Assembly (NCBI GenBank): GCA_964503615.1
Contig: CAZDBA010000017.1
Coordinates: 1 to 42,998, forward strand
Source of the DNA: CAZDBA01 sp964503615
GTDB lineage: Bacteria > Planctomycetota > Planctomycetia > Pirellulales > Pirellulaceae
Direction: 5' to 3'
DNA length: 42,998 nucleotides
Position numbers and translations under genes: made by a program. Below the pieces are notes generated by a model. That model had not been told where the DNA came from and searched no databases. It saw nothing but the letters and a program-made list of their open reading frames with translations. Below, one piece after another: positions 1 through 7,979 of the stretch (position 1 is the stretch's first letter; each line of letters begins with the position of its first letter).

Positions 1-410
1 GAGTCGCCTAAATTCGAATAGGGGAAGGGAGGGTCGTCTTCTGAGAATTTTTGCAACTGAATCAGCGAGACATCGCCGCCGGGATCGGTTCCGATCAATT
101 TCCAGCGGTAGAGTTTTCCATCGGCCAAACCGCCCCAGCCTTCGACGCCGGCTCCCATAATCACATGGTGGTTCGTCAAAGCGATTCCAGAAGGGTCGAT
201 TACGACTCCCGACCCACCGCCAGCTCGATCGTTGCCATAAACAGCCACGACACTGGGCATCGCCTTTTGCACCGCTTGGGTTCGATCCTTTTCAGCGGCT
301 CTAACGAGCTCCAGCTCTTCTGCAGTAAGTTGCTGCGAATGGGCCAACGGGACCTGAATACTGCTGATTGCCAACAACAGAGTCGTAGCCAAAAAAATTA
401 GAGCTCGCAT
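1..410 (-). CDS. HtrA/DegP-like trypsin-fold serine protease, N-terminal fragment (runs off left edge)
   Basis: The minus strand from the ATG at 410 stays open to base 1, giving 136 codons. Residues 1-25 look like a signal peptide (MRALIFLATTLLLAISS), so the protein is probably exported. The S1C protease signature follows: GGGSGVVID at 64-72, TNHHV at 79-83 with catalytic His82, and GGDVSLIQL with catalytic Asp113. The serine segment and any PDZ domain would lie beyond the edge. The start is 12 bases after the stop of the upstream NPCBM-like gene, so the two are probably co-transcribed. The family degrades or refolds damaged envelope proteins. Substrate unknown. Confidence 0.85.
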   Translation of the reverse strand, partial: MRALIFLATTLLLAISSIQVPLAHSQQLTAEELELVRAAEKDRTQAVQKAMPSVVAVYGNDRAGGGSGVVIDPSGIALTNHHVIMGAGVEGWGGLADGKLYRWKLIGTDPGGDVSLIQLQKFSEDDPPFPYSNLGD

Positions 411-422
411 ACATAGCCTTTA

Positions 423-1655
423 TCACTTTGAGTCAAGAAAACGGGCGTTGCACCAATCAACATGGTCGCTGAGATCGAACTGCTTGCCCGTTTGCACTGT
501 TAATGTCAATTGAGAAGCTCCAGCAACATCGACGTCCACCTTACGAGGATCGTCACTACCTAGAACTCTCTCCTGAAAAATCTGAATTCCATCGGCGCTT
601 AACTCTACCACGCAATCACCACGGCCTTTCGTTTCAAGATCTATACCGACGGTCGCTTGAAAACGGTCGAAGCCTTGAGGAACATCAAACACCATTCGTG
701 AGTAGGACTGCATTCCAATTCCGCGAGCGAAAACCAGTGGTTGATCTTCGCTTGGTCCTTTTAAGGTAAGTGGATTACCTGAAACGCTTTCGTTCATTCG
801 CGGCTTTCGCTCCACACCAAAATAGGTTCGCTGGTCAGATTCTGAAGGAGTCAAATCAGCCAGAAAAACGATTCGATCCGATTTAACGTCTATTCGATCT
901 ACATACACCATCGACAACTCAATCGAGTTACGATCATCCATCAGAACACTGATCATACCATCGGTCATCGACTTTATAGCGCCGTTGACAACGGAGCCAT
1001 CGGTCAAGGCGAGTGAACCCCACGTCCCCTCAGGCGATGCGGGCTGAAGATCAGCAGTAACAATTGCCAGCACGATTGACCGAGAGATTTTTTTCGACTC
1101 TCCGTTATAGTTCAACAAGACCTTGTCTTCGGTAATGCGCTCCAACAGTCCGGATACGATCACTTGCTCTTCACCCGTATCCACGACGACTTGATCGTTC
1201 TCCGAAGATCGGTTCCGAATTGCAGACTGGACCTTTTTCGAATCTTTCCAAATAACTGCTTTCACACATTCGAAAGGGAAGGGGCCCGTAACAACTTTGG
1301 AGATCACATCGACCGCTTGGCCATCACTGCTAAAGTCGCTGACAGAAATCATGGAATCGTTGGCAAGCAGAACTTGGACCTGTCGTTTTGCCAGTTCCTC
1401 TGTCTGAACGTTGGTCAAAGTCAAAAAATCAGCAACATTCAAACCGTCGGGAACATCGATGCCACCAACGCTCCCATCCGATGCGATACTGGACAACTGA
1501 AACTCAACTTGAGTTCCATCAAAGGTCTCCACCGTGACGTCGCCCGAATCGATTTGAGCATTCACCGAACTCATGTCGAATGAGAACGCAATAAAAACTG
1601 CGAGCAGCATAGAGAAGATTGGTCGTGTAAACATGGAAAACAGATTCTGGATCAT
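423..1655 (-). CDS. Exported protein with beta-rich repeats and C-terminal NPCBM/NEW2-like domain
   Basis: 410 residues with a signal peptide (about 1-33, ending VNA-QID). The first 260 residues hold several beta-rich segments of the type ALTDGSVVNG... followed by a closing I-x-x-I strand. Residues about 268-405 look like an NPCBM/NEW2 carbohydrate-binding-like domain: a shared YFG start, a GIGMQSYSRMVFDVP core, and an ending of the type VDWCNARF. The domain assignment is by pattern only. Planctomycetes encode many such exported proteins. The gene is first in a two-gene unit with the HtrA-like protease (12-base gap) and lies downstream of a terminator, so it probably has its own promoter in 1656-1757. 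Function unknown; a sugar-polymer binding role in the envelope is inferred. Confidence 0.75.
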   Translation of the reverse strand: MIQNLFSMFTRPIFSMLLAVFIAFSFDMSSVNAQIDSGDVTVETFDGTQVEFQLSSIASDGSVGGIDVPDGLNVADFLTLTNVQTEELAKRQVQVLLANDSMISVSDFSSDGQAVDVISKVVTGPFPFECVKAVIWKDSKKVQSAIRNRSSENDQVVVDTGEEQVIVSGLLERITEDKVLLNYNGESKKISRSIVLAIVTADLQPASPEGTWGSLALTDGSVVNGAIKSMTDGMISVLMDDRNSIELSMVYVDRIDVKSDRIVFLADLTPSESDQRTYFGVERKPRMNESVSGNPLTLKGPSEDQPLVFARGIGMQSYSRMVFDVPQGFDRFQATVGIDLETKGRGDCVVELSADGIQIFQERVLGSDDPRKVDVDVAGASQLTLTVQTGKQFDLSDHVDWCNARFLDSK

Positions 1656-1757
1656 TAAATTCGCTCAGAAGTTCTTTCTGTCATTTTAATGGATGAAAGA
1701 GGATGCAGTTAGCGATTGTTGGCAAGGTTTGCCAAGTTTGCGGTGGAAAAGTGTATT

Positions 1758-1791
1758 AAAAAAGCGGCCTGCCGAAAGAGACATGGCCGCT
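1758..1791 (-). terminator. Rho-independent terminator ending the MoxR/VWA operon
   Basis: AGCGGCC at 1763-1769 pairs with GGCCGCT at 1785-1791 across a 15-base loop. Read on the minus strand the stem is followed by six T (1763-1758) and further A/T. It lies 70-100 bases after the stop of the TPR gene at 1861, and so closes the large minus-strand operon and separates it from the NPCBM/HtrA unit. Confidence 0.7.
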
Positions 1792-1860
1792 GTTTGAATT
1801 TATACGAACAATTTAGTCCTTCGCCGAAACCAATTTCAGGATCACGGTTATTGTGAGCCC

Positions 1861-2919
1861 CTAACCACCTTCGTTAACTTTGTTCGCCTCTTCGAAGTAA
1901 CGCTCTACAAGGTCACGATAGGCGGCAGGCAGTTTTTCTTTAGCTGCTGTGTTCGCAGGGTCCCGTGCACGATCTCGCAATTGGCTCCAAGCCGATTGAG
2001 CTCCGTTGTCAAACGACTTTCTGACTGCCTTTCCATTTGGATTCGAACTGGTTCCGCCCTGATCGCTTTTCGACTGACCTGGTTTGTTGGCCTGCTGGCC
2101 AGGTTGAGGTTGCCCAGGTTGTTGCTCTGATTGCTGTTGCGTGTTTTGCTTGCTGCTGGATTGAGCCTCTTGCTTTTCGGCGTCTTCGATCAGCTTGTTC
2201 AGAATATCAACGATCTTGTCCTGCTCTTCTTGAGTCTTTTCGTTGGATTCTTCGATAGCCAGCCGGCGGCGAGAAAACTCCATTCGCTGCGAAACATCAT
2301 CCAGTTCTCCGTCAGACATTCTTGCCAAGTGCTCGGCTTGTCGCCAAGCGCTCATACGAAGCCGTTCCGGAGCGTTTACATTTTCTCTAAGAAAGACATT
2401 AAACGATTCGATCGCTTCTTTGTTTTGGAGCATACCTGCCTGAGCGACACCAATAAAAAACTGGGCGCTTCCACTATGAACTGTGTGTTCGGCGAGATCA
2501 TCCGTCAAGCTTTCCAAATAGGGCAAAGCCATTTCGAACTCCTCGTGATTCATCAAGGTTCTAGCGAGGTAGAAACTTGCATCAGCAGACAGGAACTGGT
2601 TCTCCGATTCAACGAACTTGCTCAACTCAGCTTTTGCCGAAGCCAAATCGTCGTCATCCGAAGCCTCTATGGCACCCGCATAGTCAGGGTAAAGTCTTAT
2701 CAAAGCCTCGGTGATTGAATCGGAAGGAGATTCGACTCGCAATTCAGTGACCAATGCCGTGATCGCTTTTTTCTGTTCGTCGTCGGCAATATCCAATTCA
2801 GCGACATGCGCCAAGAACGAATCGACTACAGCATTGTCGCTCGCTTCGTCCGCAAATCCGATCGAAGAAAAAAACGTTGCCGTGATGACAAGTATTGAGG
2901 TGTAAAAGAATCGTTTCAT
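1861..2919 (-). CDS. Exported TPR protein with Gln/Pro/Gly-rich linker, last gene of the MoxR/VWA operon
   Basis: 352 residues. Residues 1-23 form a signal peptide (MKRFFYTSILVITATFFSSIGFA). Residues about 90-200 contain TPR-like helical pairs (FYLARTLMNHEEFEMALPYL; FFIGVAQAGMLQNKEAIESF). Then come a charged coil (about 205-245) and a low-complexity Q/P/G/S/N-rich stretch (about 247-295, with QPGQPQPGQQ), and a final helical segment ending VERYFEEANKVNEGG. TPRs usually mediate protein contacts, so an extracytoplasmic adaptor for the other operon products is plausible. A TPR protein (BatE) also occurs in Bat operons, but I cannot call this an orthologue. A 133-base spacer separates it from the preceding gene. 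Confidence 0.7.
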   Translation of the reverse strand: MKRFFYTSILVITATFFSSIGFADEASDNAVVDSFLAHVAELDIADDEQKKAITALVTELRVESPSDSITEALIRLYPDYAGAIEASDDDDLASAKAELSKFVESENQFLSADASFYLARTLMNHEEFEMALPYLESLTDDLAEHTVHSGSAQFFIGVAQAGMLQNKEAIESFNVFLRENVNAPERLRMSAWRQAEHLARMSDGELDDVSQRMEFSRRRLAIEESNEKTQEEQDKIVDILNKLIEDAEKQEAQSSSKQNTQQQSEQQPGQPQPGQQANKPGQSKSDQGGTSSNPNGKAVRKSFDNGAQSAWSQLRDRARDPANTAAKEKLPAAYRDLVERYFEEANKVNEGG

Positions 2920-3052
2920 AATATTCTCAATTCAGTCGTGTGACTTATTCGATTAATTGTACGCCATTGCGAAAGCGATTGAACGTCTTTCAAGCCGGAA
3001 TGATCCAAATTTTGGCCGACCTGACCGAATTCAAAAGCGAGAAAACCTTCGT

Positions 3053-5463
3053 TTAATTTTGTCCTTCTTTTTCCTTGATACGCTCAATCATATCCCGTAA
3101 ATCCTGCTGTTGGGACGAACCACGGTCGAATTCTTTTTGCAATTCATCATCGAGAGGGCGATCTTGTTGCATTTCTTCAAGTCGTTTTGTGATTCGATTG
3201 ATACGAGTCTGACGTGCTTTCAGCATCTTGAGTTCCGCAGAACTCCGCAATAGTGGTTGCTCACCACCACCGCCTCCGCCGCCGCCTCCGCCGCCGCCTT
3301 CTTCTTTCTTCTTGATTTCTTTGAGAGCGTCAAGCAATTCGAGCAAGGTCGATTCAACATCACGTTGTAACAACTGTGTCAGTTGACCGGTTCGTTCACC
3401 TTGCATCAGTGTTCCAATCCGTTGCAGATCTTCCTGAAGCACCTGAATGATTTCCGGGAACACAATGCTTGTGCCATCCTCAAGCAACAGGTCATAAGCT
3501 TGACGTCCCAATTCGCTGATTTCGAACTCTTCGGTGCTGGTCCGAATGAGCAGCAACTGGTCACGTCGTCTCAAGTCACCCATGCTGTGGCGTTTGTCTT
3601 CCAGTTCGATTGTGAGAATGCTTGCAATCTTTTGACGATCAAGCATTTCACGAAAACGGGATTCCAAGCGAGCCAGTTTCTCTTCACGAGTTTCCTCACG
3701 TAACTGGTCCAAACGTTCCTCAATTTCTTCGATCGCTTTTGCGATCTGCTCTTCAGCCTGTTGCTGTTGACGCTCGGCCTGTTGCGGATCACCCTCTTCT
3801 AATTCTTGAGCGGCCTGTTGCATTGACTGAGCCGCCTGTTCGGTCGACTGTTGTCCGGGTTGAGATTGTTGCGGTGAACCGGGCTCTTGATTTGGCTGCG
3901 GAGATTCTTTCATCTCTTTGACTAGATCCAGTGCTTTGTCACGTGTGCGACGTTGTTCTTCCGCCATTTTCTCAAACGCTTCCGGTGGAAGCGAGGCGAT
4001 ACGCCGGCGTTCCTTTTCCAGTTCCGCTCGAGCGGTTTCTAAATCCTCAATCGCGTTGGCTTGCTCTCGATTAGCCTCTTTGGCTTTTCCACTACCGACT
4101 TTTTCTTCAGCTCGCATCTGGTGCTCGGCAGCACGTTCCAGTGATTCTTGGCCTGGTTGCGGCGGTTTCTGTTGTCCAGACTGACCTTCGCCGGANNNNN
4201 NNNNNNNNNNNNNNNNNNNNNNNNNNNNNNNNNNNNNNNNNNNNNNNNNNNNNNNNNNNNNNNNNNNNNNNNNNNNNNNNNNNNNNNNNNNNNNNGTGAT
4301 TCTTGGCCTGGTTGCGGCGGTTTCTGTTGTCCAGACTGACCTTCGCCGGACTGACCTTCGCCGGATTGACCTTCGCCGGATTGACCTTCACCAGACTGAC
4401 CTTCACCGGATTGACCTTCACCGGATTGACCTTCACCGGATTGACCTTCGCCTTCGCCGGGCTTGCCTTCACCTTCGCCAGGCTTGCCTTCTCCCTCGCC
4501 GGGTTTGCCTTCGCCCTCGCCGGGTTTGCCTTCGCCCTCGCCGGGCTTGCCTTCTCCCTCACCCGGTTTGCCTTCTCCTTCACCGGGTTTGCCTTCTCCC
4601 TCACCGGGTTTGCCTTCTCCCTCACCCGGTTTGCCTTCTCCTTCACCGGGTTTGCCTTCGCCCTCACCGGGTTTGCCTTCTCCCTCACCGGGCTTGTCTT
4701 CTCCCTCACCCGGTTTATTCTCGGACTTCGGAGCAGTGTTCTCATTGACCGCTTGGGCCAGATCTTCTGTATCGGTTCGAACATCAAATTGCTTGTCGGC
4801 AACGCGATCCATTGCTCCCATGCCCGCACCGTCGTTCTCGCTAGTTTCCTCCATCACCTCTCGCTGAGCCTGGATGATGTTATCAAGCGCCTTGATTTGA
4901 GCATCAAGATTCTCCAGCGTCTCGTCTTTATTGGCAATCTTGTTTGTTTCGTCCGTGTGTTTAACTTGCTCGGATTGGATATTCTCTAGCTGCTCTTTCC
5001 GCTTTTGCAGAGAATCTGCTTCCTCTTCCCGTGTCATCTCCTTAGGCTTTTGATTAACCAACAGACGAAGCAGTTGGTCGAGATTGTCGATGACCAACAA
5101 TAGTTTTTCGTCAGCCTGAGCGTACTCTTCATTATCCAACAGCTTGATCGCTTCGGTCATATTCTGAGTGATCAACTGCTCTTTGGCTTGTTGAAAAGCA
5201 AGTATCAGGCGTTTGGATCGTTCCGGTTCGTCTTGTTCAATCTTATTGGCGATCTGGGTAAGCGTCGCTTCCAGTTCAGCCATCCGGCGGACAACCAATT
5301 CCTGCCGTGCTCCCAACTCCGATCGTTGATCATTTTCGTCTTGAAGTGGGGCTCCGCAAACCATTGTGGCTGGCATCACTGCAACCAACAATAACCCCAG
5401 AACCGCGAACATTGCCTGACGAATTCGAGACGAGAATTGAGCTCTAATACTGGAACTATTCAT
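3053..5463 (-). CDS. Exported coiled-coil protein with KPGEGEG/QSGEG repeats, interrupted by a scaffold gap
   Basis: The ATG at 5463 is preceded by AGGAAA. A signal peptide (about 1-38, ending VCGA) leads to a charged coiled coil (about 40-240), 13 KPGEGEG heptads and 8 QSGEG units. Then come QQKPPQPGQES and a second coil with Q/P-rich parts, a run of about 12 Gly (3263-3298) and the end IERIKEKEGQN. The N run at 4196-4295 breaks the frame as deposited, but the 55 bases on either side are identical. Merging them leaves 2256 bases, exactly 752 codons, and the frame passes from PGQES directly into LERAAEHQMRAEEK. I therefore treat it as one 751-residue gene. Function unknown; the composition suggests an extended extracytoplasmic scaffold. 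It lies between the three-helix membrane protein and the TPR gene of the MoxR operon. Confidence 0.75.
3263..3298 (-). repeat. Poly-glycine coding tract
   Basis: About 12 consecutive Gly codons (GGC/GGA/GGT mixed) lie between two acidic/helical segments (KKKEE and EQPLL) of the exported coiled-coil protein. The mixed codons argue against simple polymerase slippage alone. It probably acts as a flexible hinge. Confidence 0.8.
4196..4295. other. Scaffold gap (100 N) flanked by a 55-base exact duplication
   Basis: Bases 4141-4195 and 4296-4350 are identical over all 55 positions and abut the N run on each side. This is the pattern left when two contigs that share a terminal overlap are scaffolded without being merged. 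The overlap contains the end of the QSGEG repeat tract, so the true copy number in the genome is uncertain. Extra 15-base units would keep the frame. Confidence 0.9.
4330..4443 (-). repeat. 15-base tandem repeat encoding QSGEG (8 copies visible)
   Basis: Read on the minus strand, Gln-Ser-Gly-Glu-Gly is repeated seven times and an eighth QSG leads into QQKPP. Copies differ at synonymous third positions (tcgccgga versus tcaccgga), showing selection for the peptide. The tract borders the scaffold gap, so the copy number is a minimum. Confidence 0.85.
4444..4716 (-). repeat. 21-base tandem repeat encoding KPGEGEG (13 copies)
   Basis: Thirteen 21-base units on the minus strand encode Lys-Pro-Gly-Glu-Gly-Glu-Gly, the first with D in place of the last G. 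Units vary mainly at third codon positions. Because the unit is a multiple of three, several other frames are also open here; those are shadows. Confidence 0.9.
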
Positions 5464-5513
5464 AATGGTTTCCTAAAAATTGAACTAAACGAAATTCACC
5501 CGCTTGTGCAGGA

Positions 5514-7919
5514 TTACTCGTTCTCAAAAATTTTATTTTCCTTGTCGGATTCAAAGATGCCATCGGGCTGTTTACCGTCACCCTTAAGCGCTCCGCGAAT
5601 TTCTTCTTCGATCCGTTTCATATTCAATACGTTGTTGATCACACTTTGATATAGCTCTGAATCTTCCATGGCATCGAGCACTTCTTGCATGATCGTCAGG
5701 ATTTTTTCCTGAGCCTCGACCGTCTTTTCAACTGACGCGTTTAACTCATCTCTATTAGATAAGTTAAGACGGCAATCTTCCAAATTTATCGCCGCTAGCG
5801 AAATAAAGTCCGATTTGGCAACTTTCTCACCTTCCGAATTCATAATCATCATACCGCCCGCATCGATGTCTCGAATTTTCGCAGCGATCAGCGTTCCAAA
5901 ACGATGCTCGAGTTTTTGATCAAGTGGCGTATTTGGGGCACTATCCAGATTGTTGTTCTTTACCTCAAGTACAAAATCATCGAACCTTTGACGCACGGCG
6001 TTGACATTAGTTCCAATCAATCTCTGCCCGCGATAGGCAGCCGAAACTCGCCGCGATTGCTCTGCCCTAAATTCATCGTCTGACATTTCGGACGACTTTC
6101 TCATCGCCGAGATCCCACGAATCTCAGCGATTGCCGCCATTTGAGCATCGTAAGCTTGTTTAAACGCCTTGCGTTGTTCAATTTCTCGACGCAACAAATC
6201 GCTTCGAAGTTCCTCTTCTGTAACGATTCGAAGTAGAAACTCTCGCGATTCTGAAATGCCAGGTGGATCTGGATTCGAATCGGTGGCCGCTACAACAAAC
6301 CGCAAACCGATCCCAGGCTCAAGTTTCAGCGGTGCAAGCTCAAGCACTTCTGTGCCACTATGCTCCACTTGGATCTCACCTTTTTTTACATCAAAGATGG
6401 AAACCTTCCGAATAGCTAGTCCCTCTTCGCTACTGTCTTGTTTCCAGCCACACTCAAATCCGACCGCCTTCAGGCCATAATCATCAAGCGCAGAAAACTT
6501 GGTTGGCACCTTTGCACCTGGCACAACCATCCCACTAATCCCAACTAATTCCGCGCGGACTTTGGGAGACTTATCTTCTTTAAGCTTGAGCGTAAAACTG
6601 GCTGAACGATTATTGTCTAAACTCCGTTTGTCTTTCAGAGCAAAGTCGTATTTACCACCCAGTAGTGGGCTATTAACACCCAACGTCGTAGTGAACTGAG
6701 TCGCTTCGTCGTTGACTGCCGTCATCGGTAAAAAACTATCGTCGATTTTAAGCGAACATTCGCTAAGCGGTTTATTGGTTTTGATCGATACTTTGACTTG
6801 CGAACCAGGTAGCAAACTATGGGGCCCTGATCCTTCCAGTTCACCAACCTGTAAACCTGTGTATTTCGGCCAAGTCGCTTCCAGTTTAATATCCTCAACA
6901 GCAGGTGCTTCGACTAAAACCATCTGCACCCACTCGGTTTCCGCATCGCCACCAGTCGCACGAAACCGCAAGGCGCTGGATACGTTATTGAACACAAACC
7001 GATGCTTGGAATCGGCAACCTGCTTCATGGGATAGTAGGTCCGCCCCTCGGGCCCATCGACCTCAAGCTCAACTTCAACATCTTTGACTCTGCTTTTCTC
7101 TGACACAAGCACGATTTGCTGATGGGAACCACCACGAGCCACCACAACTTCACCGTTTTCAGCGCCCACTATTTCCAGATAAGTAGACTGAGGCCATTGG
7201 GCGTCACCCAGCAGTACGTTTCGGTTAAACCATATCCCGAGGAACTTCGCGCTTTTGCCAACCAAGGAAGAGCTTTGCTCAGACGATTCTGTTGCCTCTT
7301 CGTGGCTCGATTCTGAATCGCTGGAAACCAAAGTCGATCCAGAGGGAATTTCTGTTTTGTCGTCCTGTAACATCTGGGTGCCAAACCAGACTCCAATCCC
7401 CAAAATCGCGGTGATCACAGCCCCCAAAGCCAATAGCAACCCGTTTTTACCAGCCTGCGCTTTGTCCAACGCCGATCCAAACGCGATCTCTTTTGCGTTC
7501 TTCAAACCTTGCTGAATCGTGGCGTCAGTTAACTCTCGGGAGATCCCTTTTTCCTCAACCGAATCGTCCTGCGCCAACTGGTAACTACTGATAATACTCT
7601 GGCCCGATTTTGTGTTTTGATTCTCGACTTGCATCAAGAGTTTCTCATCAGCGACCTTGTGCGAAAGTGGACGGATCAACTTGAAAAACAAATAAGCAGC
7701 AAACACGATCAGCATTAGCACCAGCATGATGCAACGCTGGGCAAAGTCCATTTTGAAGATCCGGTCCATCGCCATGTCCAAAGCGAAAACGCCCAGAACG
7801 ACCAACAGCCATCGGCTCAATCCACTGACAATTATCCAGGTAGAAAGCTTGCGCCTCAATCCATTCAACTGACGACGGATCGTTTGGACTGCTGCCTGAT
7901 TGTTATTCGCTGTTGCCAT
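5514..7919 (-). CDS. Three-helix membrane protein with long extracytoplasmic region (DUF4175-like architecture)
   Basis: 801 residues. A basic amphipathic N-terminus leads to two membrane segments (about 34-54 and 61-81), a cytoplasmic stretch of about 80 residues, and a third membrane segment (about 162-182). About 600 extracytoplasmic residues follow, with beta-rich segments (for example the stretch after KFLGIWFNRNVLLGD) and then a coil with EEELRSDLLRREIEQR. This is the layout of DUF4175-type proteins that sit in MoxR/VWA operons. Family membership is inferred from layout and context, not from a profile. The same N-terminal plan recurs in the 597-residue protein at 23746-25539. It starts 60 bases after the VWA/amidotransferase-like gene and ends 50 bases before the repeat protein. 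Function unknown. Confidence 0.7.
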   Translation of the reverse strand: MATANNNQAAVQTIRRQLNGLRRKLSTWIIVSGLSRWLLVVLGVFALDMAMDRIFKMDFAQRCIMLVLMLIVFAAYLFFKLIRPLSHKVADEKLLMQVENQNTKSGQSIISSYQLAQDDSVEEKGISRELTDATIQQGLKNAKEIAFGSALDKAQAGKNGLLLALGAVITAILGIGVWFGTQMLQDDKTEIPSGSTLVSSDSESSHEEATESSEQSSSLVGKSAKFLGIWFNRNVLLGDAQWPQSTYLEIVGAENGEVVVARGGSHQQIVLVSEKSRVKDVEVELEVDGPEGRTYYPMKQVADSKHRFVFNNVSSALRFRATGGDAETEWVQMVLVEAPAVEDIKLEATWPKYTGLQVGELEGSGPHSLLPGSQVKVSIKTNKPLSECSLKIDDSFLPMTAVNDEATQFTTTLGVNSPLLGGKYDFALKDKRSLDNNRSASFTLKLKEDKSPKVRAELVGISGMVVPGAKVPTKFSALDDYGLKAVGFECGWKQDSSEEGLAIRKVSIFDVKKGEIQVEHSGTEVLELAPLKLEPGIGLRFVVAATDSNPDPPGISESREFLLRIVTEEELRSDLLRREIEQRKAFKQAYDAQMAAIAEIRGISAMRKSSEMSDDEFRAEQSRRVSAAYRGQRLIGTNVNAVRQRFDDFVLEVKNNNLDSAPNTPLDQKLEHRFGTLIAAKIRDIDAGGMMIMNSEGEKVAKSDFISLAAINLEDCRLNLSNRDELNASVEKTVEAQEKILTIMQEVLDAMEDSELYQSVINNVLNMKRIEEEIRGALKGDGKQPDGIFESDKENKIFENE

Positions 7920-7979
7920 GTTTACTTATTGCCTGATTTATCTTTTCTCTTTTCAAACTGTATTCAACTCAAACGTTGC

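Noticed and set aside
4330..4716. Regular 15- and 21-base repeats considered as a CRISPR array
   Set aside because: There are no unique spacers; the units are in-frame codon repeats with synonymous differences inside a coding region.
4463..4867. Open plus-strand frame of SPSPGL repeats
   Set aside because: It is the opposite-strand reading of the KPGEGEG repeats, open only because the unit is a multiple of three.
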